From Closterium sp. NIES-65 (lineage: Eukaryota; Streptophyta; Zygnematophyceae; Desmidiales; Closteriaceae), in assembly GCA_948144175.1 (NCBI GenBank), contig CANXME010002107.1, forward strand, positions 1,528,501 to 1,592,500: 64,000 nt of DNA, written 5' to 3'. A program made the position numbers and the translations under genes. The notes beneath the pieces are model-generated. The model was not told the origin of the DNA, did no database searches, and saw nothing but the letters and a program-made list of their open reading frames with translations. This document shows positions 23,031-33,747 of the stretch, one piece after another; within the stretch, counting starts at the first letter, position 1, and each line of letters begins with the position of its first letter.

Positions 23031-23434
23031 TGTTGGGCTGAGGATTTCAACCTTAGGATCTTTACAGAGAATAGGCTAGTAGGTGCTAGAGTAGCACAGC
23101 GGAAGTCTTTTGAGTGAATGTACTTGTGCTGGTATGTGAGAACAAGTAATTGATTAAAGCAAAGAGCATACAGGAATGTATAGGAAAGATAGATTACAGG
23201 AAGCGGTTATGTTTATCGAGACGCGTAACGCTTCGACTATCGAGGTAGTTACTGTTCACTAAAGCGTCGCTTGCTGTTACGTAACCTCCAGGCGGTTACA
23301 GCTCGCAACCTCCAGTTGCGGTTTGATGTGGTAAGCGCCTTTTTCCGACTTCATACCCCTTTTGTTGTGCTTCAGTATCGGGTGAGGTTCGATACTACAG
23401 AAACGCACTAAGTCATGCGTTTATATTCCCAACA
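23031..23434 (-). repeat. Element C 3' LTR
   Basis: 404 bp. The pol stop (23413-23415) lies inside it, as in A. Confidence 0.95.
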
Positions 23435-26400
23435 CTCCCCTTCGTTTCTGGAGTGTCGACGTGGTCAGCTTCGGTGACGTGGCCCAATCCAGTGAGCAGC
23501 ATGCAGTACTCGAATTTCCCCTTTGGTAGCTTCTTGGTGAGACAATCTGCTGCCATCTCGGTGGTCGGGCAGTAGTCCAGCTGGAGTTTTCCCTTCTCAA
23601 TTTCGTCTTTCACGAAGAAGTATCGCAGTGCGATATGCTTGGTTCTGTTGGCGAAGCCATTCTTGTTCGCGATCCGTATCGCGGACTGGTTGTCGCAGAA
23701 AAGCGAGAAGCTGGGTACTTTCGCAATTTTCGCTTCTTCCAGCAGTTCGCGCAGGTACAGACCTTCCTTGGTAGCGGTGCAGAGAGCAATATACTCTGCT
23801 TCAGCAGATGATAGTGCGACGAGTTCCTGCTTACTTGATTGCCAGGAGATAGTTCCGACGGGCTCGAGGCGGTAGATGTAGCCGGTGCGAGAGCGGCGAT
23901 CGACACGATCAGCAGCGTGATCAGCGTCGACGTAGCCGAGTAGTTTTAGGTCGGTCGTCGTGCTCTTGTGATACGTTAAGCCAACTGTTGGCGTCGAGAT
24001 GAAGTAGAGAAGGGCACGGTTGAGTTCCTTGAGGTGACGTTGTTCTGGGCGCTTGAGGTAGGTCGCTAGTTGGCTGGCGCTGTAGGATAAGTCCGGTCGG
24101 CACGTAACGGCGGCAAAGAGTAGGCAGCCCAGTTTCTGTTGATATTCCTGGATTCCGGCAGACGGCAGTAGGTTGGTTTCTTCAGTTGGGTCGGGCGATA
24201 GGTGACTGTAGGGTGTTGGGACGTGCGTCGGTGTGATGCAGAAGCGTTCGGCGATAGTGCTTGCGTATTTTGAGGTGCTGAGACGAATGGCGTTGTCTTC
24301 GTCGAGGATGTTGAGCCCTAGGTACTGCGTGACGTTGGGTGAGACTGTGAGGGAGAGATCTGTCTGAAGCTCCCTTTCGAACCAGGTGACGATGGTGGTA
24401 GTTGACCCGATGTAGAGTAAATCGTCGACGTAGATAATTAGTAGGACGTAGTCGTTGTCGTGAGTGAGGCGATACATGCCCTGGTCATGGGGCAGTTGGT
24501 TGAATCCGATGCGTTTAAGTCGTGCGTGCAGGTACTGCTGCCAGAGTCGCAGTGCCTGCTTAATTCCGTATAGTGATTTAAGTAGTTGGCACACGAGGGA
24601 AGGGTCGTCGACGAACCCGTGGGGCTGTTCGACGAAGATTTCAGCGTCGACTGGGGCGTACAGAAAAGCGTTGGCGACGTGGATTTGTCGGAGTGGGCGG
24701 CGACGTGAGGCGGCGATGGCGAGGAGTATACGCAGGGAAGTATGTCGACTGACTGGTGCAAAAGTTTCAGTGAAGTCGCGACCATACTCTTGGTCGAATC
24801 CGCGGACGACCCATCGAGCTTTAAATCGTTCGATGGTTCCGTCAGAGTTGGTTTTGATCCGGAATACCCATTTTCCGGAGAGAATGGGTCTGTCTTGTGC
24901 GAGTGATGTAGGGAGGATCTTCCAGGTGTTGCGGTCTGAGAGCGCTTTTAACTCCTTTTCCATGGCTTCGCGCCATTTTTCTTTGTGTTCCCCCCCCCCA
25001 AAGCCTACTTGACAGAGCGAGGCTCTTCAGGTGGCGACGAAGGCCCGTGCACTGCAGCGATGAGTCCCAGGTTTTGGAGTCTGCTGGGAGTGTGACGGTT
25101 CAGCAAGGGATCCTCGGGATAGACTGCTTCGTCTCCCGCTTCAGGATCAGGTGCGAATCCGGGGCCGTATCGTTCAGAGATGTCGGTGTTGACGGGTTGG
25201 GGTGTTACGTAACCAGTGTCGGCGAAATGGTAGTAGACGTCGGCATTGTTGCTGTCGCGAGGATTTTCCTCGTCCATGGGGATTGGGACGGAGCAGTAGG
25301 GAAGGGGTCCAGCAGCTTCGGAGGCGCCGTCGACGTTTTCTTCTTCCCAGTCAGCAGCGTCGGAGGGTGAAGCGAAGGCTCGGGAACCAGAAAATCCGCC
25401 GGTGGGGTCGACGTGGCGTGCGATGTTGTCCAGGTAATGGTTGAGGGTGAGTCGCTCGTAGAAGATAACGTCACGTGCTGCTACTGTTTCCTTTGTGTGG
25501 ACGTCGAAGATTCGCCAGGCTTCGTAATGTTTTGCCAGCCCGAGGTGTAGACCCCACTGTGCACGTTGCGAAAATCTCCCTGCGCGTGCAGTGTGTGGGC
25601 GGTACTGTACCATACACCCAAAAACTCGTAACATTTTTGTGTTGCCCAGCTTCCCAGTCCACAACAGGTGCGGAGATGCGTTGTTGGGCAGTGAAGACGA
25701 GGACATCAAGTTGTGCAGGAGGACAGCGTGGTCCATCGCTGCTGGCCATTCTGAGTTGGGCAGTCGAGTTCCACGTAGCAGCTTTCGCATGGTTGTCTGC
25801 AGGATCCTGTTCATCCTTTCTGCCACACCCTGCTGTTGGTGAGCGTAAGGAAGAGAGATGAGGCGTTTGATGCCTCTTTCTGCCAAGAACTGTTTGAAGC
25901 GATGTGACTGGTATTCCATCGCGCCATCTGACTGAAAACTCTTCAGTTTTACTCCCGATTCTCTTTCAGCGACAGGTAGCCAGGCTGTGAAGGCTTCTAG
26001 AGCCATGTCTCGTGTCGGTAAGTTGACGTGCCAGACATATCGCGTTGCGGCGTCGATGAAGGTGATGACGTAGTTCAGATCTTCACGTCCTTCAGTTCGA
26101 GGTATGTATAGTATGTCGCTGTAGACTTTCTCGAGTGGTTGATAAACGGGGTCGCTCGGATTGTGGTGTGACGGGAACGGTTGGTGAGGCAGATCTGCTT
26201 CCGGGCAGATGAAGCAGGTGCCGCGTGGTCGTTCGAGTTCACGTCCGTTGGGAAGAAGTAGGGCGTTCTTGTCTAACACTCCGGCTCGTATTGTGTTGTA
26301 AAGTGTTTTGTTTCCAAGATGTCCAAGACGTTGATGCCAGATGTCTTCGGAGGCGCTGTGACCGACAAAGCGTTGATAGAAGTCTGCGTTAGCGAAAAAG

Positions 26401-26450
26401 GCGGCGTGTGTTGCTGCACTTCGATGAACGGCGCGTGGTGCTGGCGTTAA
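23413..26450 (-). pseudogene. Element C integrase-RT-RNase H part, disrupted
   Basis: Continues the frame after a TAG at 26451-26453. Integrase core F-I-D-A-A-T-R-Y-V-W, F-Q-S-D-G-A-M-E-Y and Q-G-V-A-E-R is intact (the segment from 26279 to 25008 is open). A second TAG (25005-25007, Gln in A) and one extra C in a nine-C run near 24990-24999 separate integrase from RT. RT-RNase H then reads from M-E-K-E-L-K at 24963 to 23413, with Y-V-D-D-L-L-Y and the C-D-N-Q-S-A-I block intact; one conserved Pro before R-L-W is Leu. Non-functional as a unit. Confidence 0.85.
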
Positions 26451-28604
26451 CTATTGGGCGGCTGTCGGTGGCGTGTCGATGATGAGAGGTGGTGGTGCGA
26501 CGGAGGGACCGGGCTGTGGAGTTTCGGAAGGTTGTTCCGTGACGACGGTTGGTTCTTCAACTGCAGGTTTGGTGGTTGTTGGTGCTGTGACGCGTGCAGT
26601 TGTTGTTTCGATGACGGGTGCTGACTCAGGTGTTGTTGCTTGTGTTTGCAGGACGGCAAGCGCGTTGGTGCGTTCAGCTTCGGGAATGGTACGAGAGTAC
26701 CAGAAGCCTTCAGGACTGAAGTTCGGGTCGAGGTCTGGCGGATGCGTCCAAGGTGCGAGAGCGACTATGCCGTCGCTGTCTGCGGTGCCTTTGTCGGGGA
26801 CGAAATCGAGGACAAACACGTCATCTTGTTGGATTGCGCGGCCGATGAAGACCCCCCCTTTTCCGTGGTAAAGACGGATTTCCCGGGCGTCGGAGTCACA
26901 CTCCAGGTGAATGCCTTTCGACATGAGTTGGCTGATGCTCAGTAAGTTGAAGCCGAGGTTGTCGACGACGAGTACTTTGTTTAGTTGAAGGATAACGTTT
27001 GTCTCGTTTGACTGAAGCTCCACGACTCCTTGTTTGTTGGTGCGCAGGTTTTCGTTGTTGGCGACGGTGATGATGACGTCTCGCGGAAGACGTCGTTCGT
27101 GCTGAAGAAATCGTGATGAAGAGCACATGTGATGACCGCAACAGCTATCGAGGAACCATGTGTCTGGTCCGGTGGGTGCACTGTTCGCGATGGCGGCGTA
27201 CGTTGGATTCACGTTAAGGGACGACGGTGGTGGTGACGGTTGCTCATCAGGACTGTAAGTCGGTGGAGAGCCGGTAATACACGAGTCGATGTTTGACTCT
27301 GTTGTTCGTGCCATGGCGACGATTCTTGATGTCTGTGCAGGTCCCGAAGTGGAAGTTGACGGTCGCGTTGAAGTAGTCGTTGAGGCGGTAGCGGGTCGTT
27401 GTTGAGTTGACGCGATGTGGGGGGGCGCGGGTCGCAGAGGACAAGAGAATGGTGCTGGTTGTCGTTGTTGCTGAGGGCAGTTGAAGCGTGTGTGTCCTGA
27501 AGTCCGACACAGATGACAATAAGGAGGTACGTGTCCTCGATTTTGGTAACGTGGCTGTCGTCGATTGGTGTAAAGAACGACCGGTTGATGATGCCTTTTG
27601 TTGTTGCGTTCTTCGAACAGGTCCATTTCCTGCTGCTCGGCGTGAAGTTCGGCGCAGAGATGCATTTCGGAGAGTCGACCGTGAGCGCGAAGAAGTGAAC
27701 GGGTGGTGCGCCATTGAGGTCCAAGGCCAGCAAGAACGACGGTTACGAAAGCTTCTTCAGATAAGTTTCCTCCGCAGCGAATAAGTCTGTCGCGTAGTCC
27801 TTGACAGCGACTGATGTAAGACATGGCCTTTTCTCCAGGTTGCATTTGAACTGTTGTCAGTTGTGCCATTAGTCGGCTTTGTGTAACACTGTCGGATGCT
27901 TGATGAATGCTTCGCAGATGTTGATAGGCGAGTTCCGCGGAGTTTGCGTAGTTCCGGTAGGCGCGGATGCTTTGTTGTTCGTTCGGCGACAGGTTTCGGA
28001 GAAGAACGGTGTAAGCCATCAGGGAGTGATACGTATAATTTTCTTTGTCTTTGTCTTCGCCGTTGTGTGGATATGGCCAGGTACCGTTGAAGAATCCAAG
28101 AAGATTCGCGCCTTCCATCAGGAGTTCAAACTCGAAGCTCCAAGAGTAGAAGTCATTCCCGTTGAATGGTGTGGATGTGTGCAGTCGCAGGATGTTGTTG
28201 AACTGTGCTTGTACTTGCAGGACTTCTTCGGTGTCTCGTTTGATGGCGGGAAGAGGGGTCGCTGGATGGCGAGGCGGCATGAACGTGAAGGAACCAGGTG
28301 AGACCGAATTTGGTGTTTGTTGATTATATCGTCCGAACGATGAGTTGTCAATACTCATTGGTGCCGCTCCGTTGTTTACGCTGTTGCTGTTTGCAGGTTG
28401 CGAGGACTGCTGCTGCGACATGAAGTTGAAGAACTCCTCCATTAAGCTTGGGTTGAAGATTGTTGGCGGCGCTACTGGCGCTTGAGTAGAACGTTCCGTC
28501 GCTTCCGGCGTTAATCCGGACGTTGTTCCTCCTTCGGTCTGTAACTCGGAGACCGGGGGTAGAGTAGATCCCGTAGATGATCTTCTTTCTTTGCCACTTG
28601 CCAT
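26451..28604 (-). CDS. Element C gag-protease part (717 aa, ends at TAG)
   Basis: ATG at 28604 (M-A-S-G-K-E-R-R-S-S). Capsid-like F-N-G-N-D-F-Y-S-W-S-F-E-F-E-L, zinc knuckle C-H-L-C-R-T-S-G-H-T-R-F-N-C (CX2CX4HX4C), protease motif W-F-L-D-S-C-C-G-H-H-M, then the pre-integrase segment. The frame is open for 717 residues and stops at TAG where A has CAG (Gln), just before the integrase zinc-binding region. The element could still make gag and protease if transcribed. Confidence 0.85.
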   Translation of the reverse strand: MASGKERRSSTGSTLPPVSELQTEGGTTSGLTPEATERSTQAPVAPPTIFNPSLMEEFFNFMSQQQSSQPANSNSVNNGAAPMSIDNSSFGRYNQQTPNSVSPGSFTFMPPRHPATPLPAIKRDTEEVLQVQAQFNNILRLHTSTPFNGNDFYSWSFEFELLMEGANLLGFFNGTWPYPHNGEDKDKENYTYHSLMAYTVLLRNLSPNEQQSIRAYRNYANSAELAYQHLRSIHQASDSVTQSRLMAQLTTVQMQPGEKAMSYISRCQGLRDRLIRCGGNLSEEAFVTVVLAGLGPQWRTTRSLLRAHGRLSEMHLCAELHAEQQEMDLFEERNNKRHHQPVVLYTNRRQPRYQNRGHVPPYCHLCRTSGHTRFNCPQQQRQPAPFSCPLRPAPPHIASTQQRPATASTTTSTRPSTSTSGPAQTSRIVAMARTTESNIDSCITGSPPTYSPDEQPSPPPSSLNVNPTYAAIANSAPTGPDTWFLDSCCGHHMCSSSRFLQHERRLPRDVIITVANNENLRTNKQGVVELQSNETNVILQLNKVLVVDNLGFNLLSISQLMSKGIHLECDSDAREIRLYHGKGGVFIGRAIQQDDVFVLDFVPDKGTADSDGIVALAPWTHPPDLDPNFSPEGFWYSRTIPEAERTNALAVLQTQATTPESAPVIETTTARVTAPTTTKPAVEEPTVVTEQPSETPQPGPSVAPPPLIIDTPPTAAQ

Positions 28605-28691
28605 GTCTTGCCTTTCTTGAATGAAGATCGAACTTCTTGGTTGCTTGCAGATCGGTAGCCTGGAAGAGGCTTAGTGACGAGAGCCTTTGTT

Positions 28692-28711
28692 CTCTGACTG
28701 CTCTAATACCA
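28692..28711 (-). other. Element C primer-binding site
   Basis: TGGTATTAGAGCAG follows the 5' LTR immediately; one base from the initiator-Met complement. Confidence 0.8.
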
Positions 28712-29115
28712 TGTTGGGCTGAGGATTTCAGCCTTTGGATCTTTACAGAGAATAGGCTGGTATGTGCTAGAGTAGCATAGCGGAAGTCTTTTGAGTGAAT
28801 GTACTTGTGCTGGTATGTGAGAACAAGTAATTGATTAAAGCAAAGAGCATACAGGAATATATAGGAAAGATGGATTACAGGAAGCGGTTATGTTTATCGA
28901 GACGCGTAACGCTTCGACTATCGAGGTAGTTACTGTTCACTGAAGCGTCGCTTGCTATTACGTAACCTCCAGGCAGTTACAGCTCGCAACCTCCAGTTGC
29001 GGTTTGATGTGGTACGCGCCTTTTTCCGACTTCATACCCCTTTTGTTGTGCTTCAGTATCGGGTGAGGTTCGATACTACAGAAACGCACTAAGTCATGCG
29101 TTTATATTCCCAACA
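28712..29115 (-). repeat. Element C 5' LTR
   Basis: 404 bp, about eleven substitutions from 23031-23434. Confidence 0.95.
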
Positions 29116-29224
29116 CTGGTCTCGTCGTTGTCCCCTCCTCTGTTAGTAGGCCAGAGGCAGGTGGTGGAGTAGAGGTAGTACCGGGAGAGCCGTTGGAGGA
29201 GCTCCTCTCCTTTCTAGCAGACAT
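29116..29224 (-). CDS. Element A gag N-terminus
   Basis: ATG at 29224 opens a Ser/Thr/Pro-rich 36-codon piece (M-S-A-R-K-E-R-S-S-S-N-G). It reads in frame into the gag at 23025 once C and one copy of its TSD (CTGGT) are removed. Confidence 0.8.
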
Positions 29225-29266
29225 GTCTTCTTTGATGTACTGAGTGTTGAATAATGAATTTTAACT

Positions 29267-29284
29267 CTAACTGCTCTCATACCA
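29267..29284 (-). other. Element A primer-binding site
   Basis: TGGTATGAGAGC directly after the 5' LTR differs by one base from the initiator-Met tRNA complement TGGTATCAGAGC used by plant copia elements. Confidence 0.8.
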
Positions 29285-29719
29285 TGTTGGGTTGAGGTGC
29301 CCTAGGATCTTTGTAGAGTTAAAGTTTGAGTAGGATGATGTTATAGCGGAAGCGTTGAATACGAAAGCCTTGAACCACCTTGCGCTGGAATGTGAGGGCA
29401 AAGTAAGTTAATTAAAACAGGCAAATACAAAGCTTTATATAAGAGTACAAGGAATACGAATAGATGTAATTAAACTACCTTGCTGTTGCGATTCGATACA
29501 GTGCGACTCGGGCAACTGCTCAATGTCGAGTCAGTTGTGTGTCCTTGCTATCGCGCTGTATTGGTCAAGTCAAAGGTCGCTGACCTTTGACCTTCGCGTA
29601 ACCTCCAGGCGGTTACCCTAACCTCCGAGGGTTGACTCGCGATGCTTCGATTTGGACTTCTTCACTTTGTGTCCTGAGTTTCGACACGACAGAGGCACTT
29701 AACTTATTTGTTCCCAACA
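29285..29719 (-). repeat. Element A 5' LTR
   Basis: 435 bp, about six substitutions from 10017-10451. Followed by the TSD CAATT. Confidence 0.95.
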
Positions 29720-29724
29720 CAATT

Positions 29725-30250
29725 TATGTAAGCTTTATTTACACCAGAGGCTTCTATTTTCCGAAAGTGGCATAAGGCTTGGACCCCAAACCCGAGACTA
29801 TTTATTTACCCCCAGTGTTGTTCAGCATAGCAGTCAGTGGGGGGAAGTAGGCTTGGGGATCTCTTTCACTACACCCCCCACTGTCATCCCTCCGGACTAC
29901 CCACCTACCGACACCCAGTACCCCACATCTCTGTTCTCCCCACCTCTGAGTACAGCATCAAACTTGCATACCTTAAATAATTGGGGTGAATTTTTAATCT
30001 GTCCTCCCCATCTCCGTTACTAATCAATCAATTTCTAGACATGTCACTTGGGGTATTGTATGTTGCATACATACCCTATGATCTGGTTAGTCACTAGAAT
30101 ACCAGCGGACATTGGAACCAACCTGATTTCGTTCGAATGCAATGCTTTACAGGCGGTGCAGGCCACTCAAAATCCTCACACAACATCCTCCCCTGCTCCA
30201 CGAGTATTTTTACAGAAAGCCGCGTGGAGATTTTGTGCTGGATTTCACAC
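29725..30250. other. Intergenic stretch between the ABCC and SET genes
   Basis: Host DNA that was continuous with 10011 before A inserted, so it should hold the rest of the ABCC 3' UTR and its polyadenylation region. I see no gene. A hairpin-capable pair (CAGTGGGGGG near 29836 and CCCCCCACTG near 29873) is the only clear structure. Confidence 0.6.
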
Positions 30251-31396
30251 CTAAGCAGCTGAGCCCAGAACCTTCATCTTCGTGGTGAAGGCCAGTTCAT
30301 CACCTTCGATCGACTCGCACGACTCATCACTCTCAGACCGCTTCAAGTCCGACTTCTCCGACTCTCTCACGATCAGCCGCTTGATGAACGGCGGGAAGAA
30401 CGGCCATAGTCGTTGCCGCAGCTCGGGCAGCCGCCAATCGTCGCACGTGACTACCCCGCGGCAGATCGACGCGCCGCAGTGGCAACTGAAGTTGTCGCTG
30501 CTGGTGCGGACGACGCCTGCGTTGGTGCTCCCGTAGTCGATGCTCAACTCTTCGCCTGGCGCGATGTTCCGCAAGGCCACCACCGTCACCGAGTCTTCCA
30601 ATCCGCAGTTTGGATCGCACGAGTGGTTGATGAAATCGGGCGTCTCGGGCCCACGCGTCGGATCCGGCACCTGCCAGAGGTTATCGTTGACTCGCAGCGA
30701 GAGCTCCCGAACGCGTTCGTCGCTTCCCAGCAGGTAGTCGAGGCCGACAAGCTTGCCGGCGAAGACGAGAAGCGGTTCGCCACGTCGGATGCTCGCCAAT
30801 GCGAACAGCCCCTTGAAGGCGTCCGCGCCGCGACCCTTGTAACGAGTTACCACGCGCGGGTCGTACCACCCCGACTCGGCCATCTTCCGTTCGATATAAG
30901 CCGAGAAGTGGCCGGCGAACCGTCGCTGCCAGTCGTGCGAGCGCCACTCGGTGAAGTTAAGCGTTCCGCGGCAGCACGCGGCGCCACAGCGGCAGCGCAG
31001 GCCGGCGTGCATGCTACCCTCCGTCTCCGTGCAGGCGTAGTCGTACGTGACGTGCTCGCCCGGCTGAATGTCGCGCAGGGCGACCATGCAACGTGGGTTA
31101 GCGTACCACGTGTTAGGGTCGCACGAGTGGTTGTAATAAAAGCTCGGGTCATCCTCGGGGTCGGCTGTCGTGTCGTACAAGTCGTCACCGACCATGTACG
31201 CATAACGAATCATTGTCTCGCGCTTCTCCTTATCGGGTTCCGCTGACAAGTCAGATGCGTGGTACCCGCGAATCTCTCCTTCGTCCCAATCGCAAACGAC
31301 CTCGCCTTGAGCGATAAAGCTGTGCGCGAACAGCCCGCGGCATTGGAAACCGTAGAGCTCGTGCTCTTGCACGACGATGTGTGAGTGGAGACCCAT
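30251..31396 (-). CDS. Intronless protein with two SET domains
   Basis: 381 residues, ATG at 31396, TAG stop. SET domains transfer methyl groups from S-adenosylmethionine to protein lysines. SET 1, about residues 10-145: G-L-F-A-x6-G-E, N-H-S-C-D-P-N (89-95), V-T-Y-D-Y (116-120) and a post-SET-like C-R-C-G-A-A-C-C-R-G (135-144). SET 2, about 190-315: K-G-L-F-A, N-H-S-C-D-P-N (257-263), L-S-I-D-Y-G (284-289) and C-H-C-G-A-S-I-C-R-G (305-314). The C-terminal tail is Ser/Glu/Lys-rich. Both modules keep the motifs for cofactor and target binding. No introns, unlike the neighbours, so it could be a retrocopy or an acquired gene. The TAG is followed one codon later by TGA. Substrate unknown. A broken paralogue lies at 60091-61187. 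Confidence 0.85.
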   Translation of the reverse strand: MGLHSHIVVQEHELYGFQCRGLFAHSFIAQGEVVCDWDEGEIRGYHASDLSAEPDKEKRETMIRYAYMVGDDLYDTTADPEDDPSFYYNHSCDPNTWYANPRCMVALRDIQPGEHVTYDYACTETEGSMHAGLRCRCGAACCRGTLNFTEWRSHDWQRRFAGHFSAYIERKMAESGWYDPRVVTRYKGRGADAFKGLFALASIRRGEPLLVFAGKLVGLDYLLGSDERVRELSLRVNDNLWQVPDPTRGPETPDFINHSCDPNCGLEDSVTVVALRNIAPGEELSIDYGSTNAGVVRTSSDNFSCHCGASICRGVVTCDDWRLPELRQRLWPFFPPFIKRLIVRESEKSDLKRSESDESCESIEGDELAFTTKMKVLGSAA

Positions 31397-33150
31397 GCTG
31401 GTACCTGGGAATGCGGCGGTGAGGTTTTTCGTCGCTGAGACTGTTATAACACTGGTGATATGCTGTGTTATGTGGGGAAATCGAGGGTGTCTTGGAGCAA
31501 GGCAGCTCGAGCTGATAGAATCTACAGTTTTCTCCTGCCGAGTAATTAATTTCGGGTTGTGGATCCGTGAGACAGCTGATGGATTACCAAGGATTTTACC
31601 GGAACAGAAAGAGTATGGCTCCCCCTCACCAGGGCTGACGTTTCAAGGGCAAATGCCCTTTATGCCCTTAACATTAAGAGCTGGGTTCGGCCCAGCTTCC
31701 GAATTGTAAGGGTTGGATTTGAGGGCAGCCCGTCCCCGTTAAGTGCTGGTTGTGGGCCTAACCCGGATTTCAAGTGCAGATCCCGCGGCTAGCCCTTATC
31801 GTCCCATACTAATTCCTCCCTCCCTTCCATTCCCTCACCAGTCCACTCGCCTCCTCCCAGCCATTCCCCTACTTCCCATCCCTGTCAAATCCATCGACAT
31901 GTTTCGTACCTCAGCCTATTGCTTAGCTGGCTCTTAGTAGTTTGCCCAAGATAACGGACCCGAAGAGATGTGGGGTTTCCTTAGCGAAAGTGCAAAAAAG
32001 TTGGTAGCCCTGATTTCAAGTGCCAGGTTTGCTCTCAGCCCGTAAATTTCAGGGCAACTTTTGGGGCACCTCAGCCTCTCAAGTTCTGGCTCCAAACAAG
32101 GGCTGTCGCTAGGTCTGGGTCCAACCCGTACAAAGCTAAGTTGCCCCGAAATCAACCCTGAAGGATCCGGAAAGCGGACTTCCATTCAGGGCATTTCTGT
32201 TTAGCTTTGAGGATACTTGCGTTAAAAAAAAAAAGATAGTCGAGCTAGACACGTTAGGGGAACGGGAGCGACTGGTGTGGTGTTACTGGGAGGAGGGGAG
32301 AGGGACCAGTTCGCGGTCTAAGGTCAGAAAGAAAGGGGGGGAGGGGAAGTGGGAGGGGGGGACAGGTACGGGAAATCCGGGGAGGGCCAGAACCTGCCCG
32401 TTAGGAGTCCGGGCCTGGGAAAAACCAGCCCTGAAAATCTCCGAGCTGATCTGAAACGAACCCTGAATTCTCAGGGAAAACGGACAAATGTCCGTGAATC
32501 AATAGGCCTGCTCCAAACCAATCGACAGCCCTGCCCCTCACGTTTGGTTTTCGACTTTCCTGTCCACATGTTTTGTTTTTTGTAGGATGAAAATGATCCG
32601 CACGTTGTCCGCCTGCTCGGAATGACAAATGGAAGGTGCTCCCGACAGTTTCCAGTCTGTACACGTTGGCATCTGTGGTCATCGGCCGCATAGATCCCGC
32701 AGATTACTGGTGACATGAAAGATATTACAGGTGTGGTCACCTCCACACCACACCTCGCCTCTCTGAGATCAGCGGAAAAAACGGCTACAAAATCCAGGCG
32801 TGTTCTCCAACGGTTCAGGAGACTCTGTTCGTTGTCATAATCAGAAATCGTGTATGAAGCGAGGTCGTTGACGGAGGTCTAAATAACTGAACCCCTGAAC
32901 TATCCGGCAGTCTAACCCCCGGCTCGTACGTAAAACACCCTCGAAATGGACCTGAGTCTGCTTGCACCAGTGGCTGCTCGTCTCGTGTGTCCCTGAAATT
33001 TCCGATGGTCCGATTTTCCTCGAATGCGATGCGAGTCCGCTTGGTTGCACCAGTGGCTGTGATGTGAGCGTTTTCCGTTTCCACTGAATCCTGCTGACCG
33101 TGTCCAGATTCGTTACAATACCTGACTTGAAGTTGCCCCCCTAGAATATG
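31397..33150. other. Intergenic stretch, no gene seen
   Basis: Upstream of the SET gene. Only short frames without recognisable motifs. Repeated motifs such as CAGCCC/GGGCTG, TTTCAAGTGC and CCCTGAAAATC suggest a decayed repeat, but I cannot define units. The SET gene promoter should lie near 31400-31700. Confidence 0.5.
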
Positions 33151-33747
33151 CACCCTATTCGCGATAATCTCTCACCCTATAAATGCGCACCCTGGAGGTA
33201 CATATCCGGGATACAAACTTTCTTGCAGGATAGTTCATTGCGAAATGGAATAGCTGGTGAGTGTTCCAAAACACAATCGCGAATAGACTTAAGCATTAAC
33301 TTCAGTCACGCCTACCCAACCCCGCCCTCACTCGGAACACATGGTATAGTTTCAAGAGAAACTGCATCTCGCTGTCGACTGATAGTCCTTGAGTTTCAGG
33401 GTGTCCGTCGTATCGAGAATAAATGGGTATAGGGCATCTGTCGAAATATATTGTCATGTTTTATAACTGCTTGTAGTTGTAGTTAGTGTAGTTATTTAAA
33501 CTGTTGTTGGTGGTGCACCTTATTTGGTTTCTATGCTATATGTACCCTTGAACCTATAGTGAAACCATCTCTTTTCACCAATTCCTCTCTCAACTCACTC
33601 GACACCTCGCCTAGGGCAAAACCCGCTCGATACCTAAGTACAGGCCTAGGCTACTAAGCCTGGGCCCTTCCTTTCAACTTAGCCTATTACTTTGACAGCA
33701 CCTTCAAAAAAACAGGCAGGGGGTGTGCAATTATCGCGAATAGGGTG
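33151..33747. mobile_element. Possible mariner-like MITE
   Basis: An 18-bp perfect inverted repeat, CACCCTATTCGCGATAAT at 33151-33168 and its reverse complement at 33730-33747, encloses about 560 bp without a convincing gene. TA follows the right end (33748-33749), and TA occurs two bases before the left end, so a TA target duplication is possible but not clean. Confidence 0.45.

Larger units (their letters stand above)
23031..29115 (-). mobile_element. Element C: Ty1/copia, nested in the gag of A
   Basis: 404-bp LTRs (23031-23434, 28712-29115) with TGTTGGG...CCCAACA ends and the TSD CTGGT (23026-23030, 29116-29120). About eleven substitutions separate the LTRs, more than in the host element A. 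Primer site from 28711 (minus), TGGTATTAGAGC. Length 6085 bp; lineage I. Confidence 0.95.
10017..29719 (-). mobile_element. Element A: Ty1/copia retrotransposon with two nested insertions
   Basis: 435-bp LTRs at 10017-10451 and 29285-29719 start TGTTGGG, end CCCAACA, and are flanked by the 5-bp TSD CAATT (10012-10016, 29720-29724). About six mismatches separate the LTRs. With B and C and their duplicated TSDs removed, A is about 6.08 kb. The primer site follows the 5' LTR on the minus strand (from 29284). A sits 26 bp past the ABCC stop codon, antisense to that gene. Lineage I with C and E. Confidence 0.95.

Noticed and set aside
30413-31246. 277-codon plus-strand frame opposite the SET gene
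   Set aside because: Shadow of the GC-rich SET coding sequence; the minus frame carries both full SET motif sets. The frame at 60247-60792 is the same kind of shadow.
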